Source: Chryseobacterium gleum (lineage in GTDB: Bacteria > Bacteroidota > Bacteroidia > Flavobacteriales_D > Sanyastnellaceae). From it: 6,696 bases of DNA. A program made the translations under genes and the position numbers. The stretch spans positions 1 to 6,696 of the forward strand of contig CALQJP020000138.1 of assembly GCA_943330925.2 (NCBI GenBank), read 5' to 3'. The notes under the pieces were generated by a model that saw nothing but the letters and a program-made list of their open reading frames with translations, was not told where the DNA came from and searched no databases. Below are positions 5,361 to 6,696 of the stretch, in pieces (positions within the stretch are counted from its first letter, which is position 1; every line of letters begins with the position of its first letter).

Positions 5361-5837
5361 ATGAATCTTTCACAAATTCAGGAGCTCATCAAGTTCGTTT
5401 CCAAGAGCGGTGTGAGCGAAGTAGCTATTGAGCAAAAAGACTTCAAAATAACCATCAAGGCTACTGATGGAAAAGGCAAAGTGCAAGAGGTTATTCAAGT
5501 GGCAATGCCTGCTGCTGCACCGGTTGCCATTGCGGCTCCGGCGCCTGCTGCTGCACCCGCCGCACCTGCAGCACCTGCTGCTGAAGCCAAGGGCAACCTC
5601 ATCGAAGTGCGTTCGCCTATGATCGGTACGTTCTACCGCTCGCCAGCCCCCGACAAACCCGTGTTTGTAGAAGTGGGCCAAACCATCAAGGCAGGCGATA
5701 CAGTTTGCGTTATAGAAGCGATGAAGCTTTTCAACGAAATCGAATCGGAAGTTTCGGGAACCATTGTGAAAGTGCTCATAAACGATAGCACACCGGTGGA
5801 ATACGACCAACCGCTCTTTTTGGTTGAACCTGCATAA
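5361..5837 (+). CDS. accB: Acetyl-CoA carboxylase biotin carboxyl carrier protein
   Basis: AccB carries the biotin that AccC carboxylates and the carboxyltransferase unloads onto acetyl-CoA to make malonyl-CoA. From the ATG at 5361 it has 158 residues. An N-terminal helix region (MNLSQIQELIKFVSKSGVSE) and a strand pair (VAIEQKDFKITIKA) are followed by an Ala/Pro-rich flexible linker (about 49-76) and a biotinyl domain (79-158). Biotin attaches at Lys122 in IEAMKLFNEIESE. SPMIGTFYRSPAPDKPVFVE forms the protruding thumb typical of the acetyl-CoA carboxylase protein. The frame is open further up to a TTG at 5277, adding 28 residues rich in Lys, Thr, Ala and Asn. The ATG is preferred because family members begin like MNLSQIQELI and the TTG overlaps a -7 box. 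It lies 108 bases after fabH. Confidence 0.93.
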   Translation: MNLSQIQELIKFVSKSGVSEVAIEQKDFKITIKATDGKGKVQEVIQVAMPAAAPVAIAAPAPAAAPAAPAAPAAEAKGNLIEVRSPMIGTFYRSPAPDKPVFVEVGQTIKAGDTVCVIEAMKLFNEIESEVSGTIVKVLINDSTPVEYDQPLFLVEPA

Positions 5838-5860
5838 CAGCAGCCTAGCTAACGTCGGCG

Positions 5861-5880
5861 ACTTGCCCCTGTGGGCGAGT
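5861..5880 (+). other. Hairpin in the accB-accC intergenic leader
   Basis: ACTTGCCC (5861-5868) and GGGCGAGT (5873-5880) pair over 8 bp, with one G-T pair and a CTGT loop. GTC (5854-5856) and GAC (5885-5887) may extend it past an internal loop. No T-run follows, so it is unlikely to terminate. It might adjust the accB to accC expression ratio or mark an RNA processing site. Confidence 0.45.
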
Positions 5881-5914
5881 TCATGACCCTTGTTAAACCA
5901 CGAACACAGAAATC

Positions 5915-6696
5915 ATGTTTAAGAAAATATTGATAGCCAATCGCGGTGAAATCGCCCTACGCGTGATTCGCACCTGCAAAGAAATGGGCATCAAAACAGT
6001 GGCTGTATACTCCACCGCTGACCGCGACAGCCTGCATGTGCGATTTGCCGATGAGGCCGTTTGCATTGGTCCGGCACCCAGCAAAGAATCGTATTTGAAA
6101 ATCCCGAACATCATCGCTGCGGCCGAGATTACCAACGCCGACGCTATTCACCCGGGCTACGGCTTCCTTTCCGAAAACGCCACCTTCTCAAAAGTGTGCA
6201 AGGAAAATGGCATCAAGTTCATCGGTGCATCGCCTGAGATGATTGAAGCCATGGGCGATAAGTCGAGCGCCAAGCAAACCATGAGAGACGCAGGCGTGCC
6301 AACCATTCCGGGTAGCGATGGCTTGTTGGAAAGCCTGGAAGACGCCATAGAAATAGCGAATAAAATCAAATACCCCATCATGATGAAGGCCACGGCCGGC
6401 GGCGGTGGCAAGGGTATGCGCATTTGCAAAAACGACGCCGACGTGCGCGATGCATGGGAAAAAACGCGGCGCGAAGCATTGGCTGCCTTCGGCAACGATG
6501 GCATGTACATGGAAAAATTCGTGGAAGAACCACGTCACATCGAAATACAAATTGCCGGCGACCAATACGGAAAGGCTTGTCACCTCAGTGAGCGCGACTG
6601 TTCTATTCAACGTCGTCACCAGAAGTTGGTAGAAGAGACGCCCTCGCCTTTCATGACCGATGAACTGCGCGAGAAAATGGGACAGGCTGCCATCAA
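5915..6696 (+). CDS. accC: Acetyl-CoA carboxylase, biotin carboxylase subunit (3' end outside window)
   Basis: AccC uses ATP and bicarbonate to carboxylate the biotin on AccB. The ATG at 5915 opens MFKKILIANRGEIALRVIR, the standard family start, and 260 codons run to the window edge; full-length members have about 450. The N-terminal domain (about 1-112) holds ANRGEIA and IHPGYGFLSEN (78-88). The ATP-grasp domain follows with Lys116 and Lys159, the glycine-rich loop KATAGGGGKGMR (158-169), EPRHIEIQI (205-213, His208) and SERDCSIQRRHQKLVEE (225-241, Lys237). These match the ATP- and biotin-handling residues known from E. coli AccC within one position. The catalytic Glu and Arg further along lie beyond the edge. 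It starts 77 bases after accB, with no separate promoter visible, so it is probably cotranscribed. Confidence 0.96.
   Translation, partial: MFKKILIANRGEIALRVIRTCKEMGIKTVAVYSTADRDSLHVRFADEAVCIGPAPSKESYLKIPNIIAAAEITNADAIHPGYGFLSENATFSKVCKENGIKFIGASPEMIEAMGDKSSAKQTMRDAGVPTIPGSDGLLESLEDAIEIANKIKYPIMMKATAGGGGKGMRICKNDADVRDAWEKTRREALAAFGNDGMYMEKFVEEPRHIEIQIAGDQYGKACHLSERDCSIQRRHQKLVEETPSPFMTDELREKMGQAAI

Noticed and set aside
5370..5810. Minus-strand reading frame opposite accB, rich in Arg and Cys
   Set aside because: Its composition is the antisense of the GCN-rich Ala/Pro linker of AccB; no independent coding evidence.
6157..6619. Overlapping minus-strand frames opposite accC
   Set aside because: Both are antisense to an unbroken, motif-rich biotin carboxylase frame.

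Overview
The window comes from the chromosome of a member of the Bacteroidota, probably a flavobacterium-like lineage. Four things point there. The first gene ends in a type IX secretion (T9SS) C-terminal domain. The promoters read TTG-N19-TAnnTTTG, the phylum's characteristic -33/-7 pattern. Start codons lack strong Shine-Dalgarno sequences. The DUF4783, DUF177, L32, FabH and AccB proteins resemble their Bacteroidota forms. Genus cannot be decided from this sequence.

Layout. Bases 1-591 (+) are the 3' end of a secreted or surface protein gene. It converges on a leftward three-gene block (2976 down to 697, minus strand): a small exported DUF4783 protein, nadC (quinolinate phosphoribosyltransferase, NAD synthesis) and a YihY/BrkB-type membrane protein. 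The two convergent genes share a terminator region built from 7-bp repeats and their inverted copy; the ends of this inverted repeat are exactly the two stop codons. Bases 3910-3150 (minus) carry DUF177/YceD and rpmF (ribosomal protein L32), closed by a hairpin terminator at about 3087-3126. Bases 4251-6696 (+) carry fabH, accB and the first 260 codons of accC, which start fatty-acid synthesis and make malonyl-CoA.

The 340-bp gap 3911-4250 between the divergent rpmF and fabH units has no gene but is dense in structure. It holds a promoter facing left, a 13-unit 8-bp tandem array rich in GGG, two REP-like hairpins closed by identical C(GCA)G loops, and a promoter facing right.

The genes are nearly all conserved housekeeping functions: NAD synthesis, ribosome assembly and fatty-acid initiation. 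I see no defence, phage, CRISPR or other novel multi-gene system. The items worth a second look are the non-coding repeats, the divergent arrangement of rpmF and fabH, the accB start region and the unknown-function protein next to nadC.
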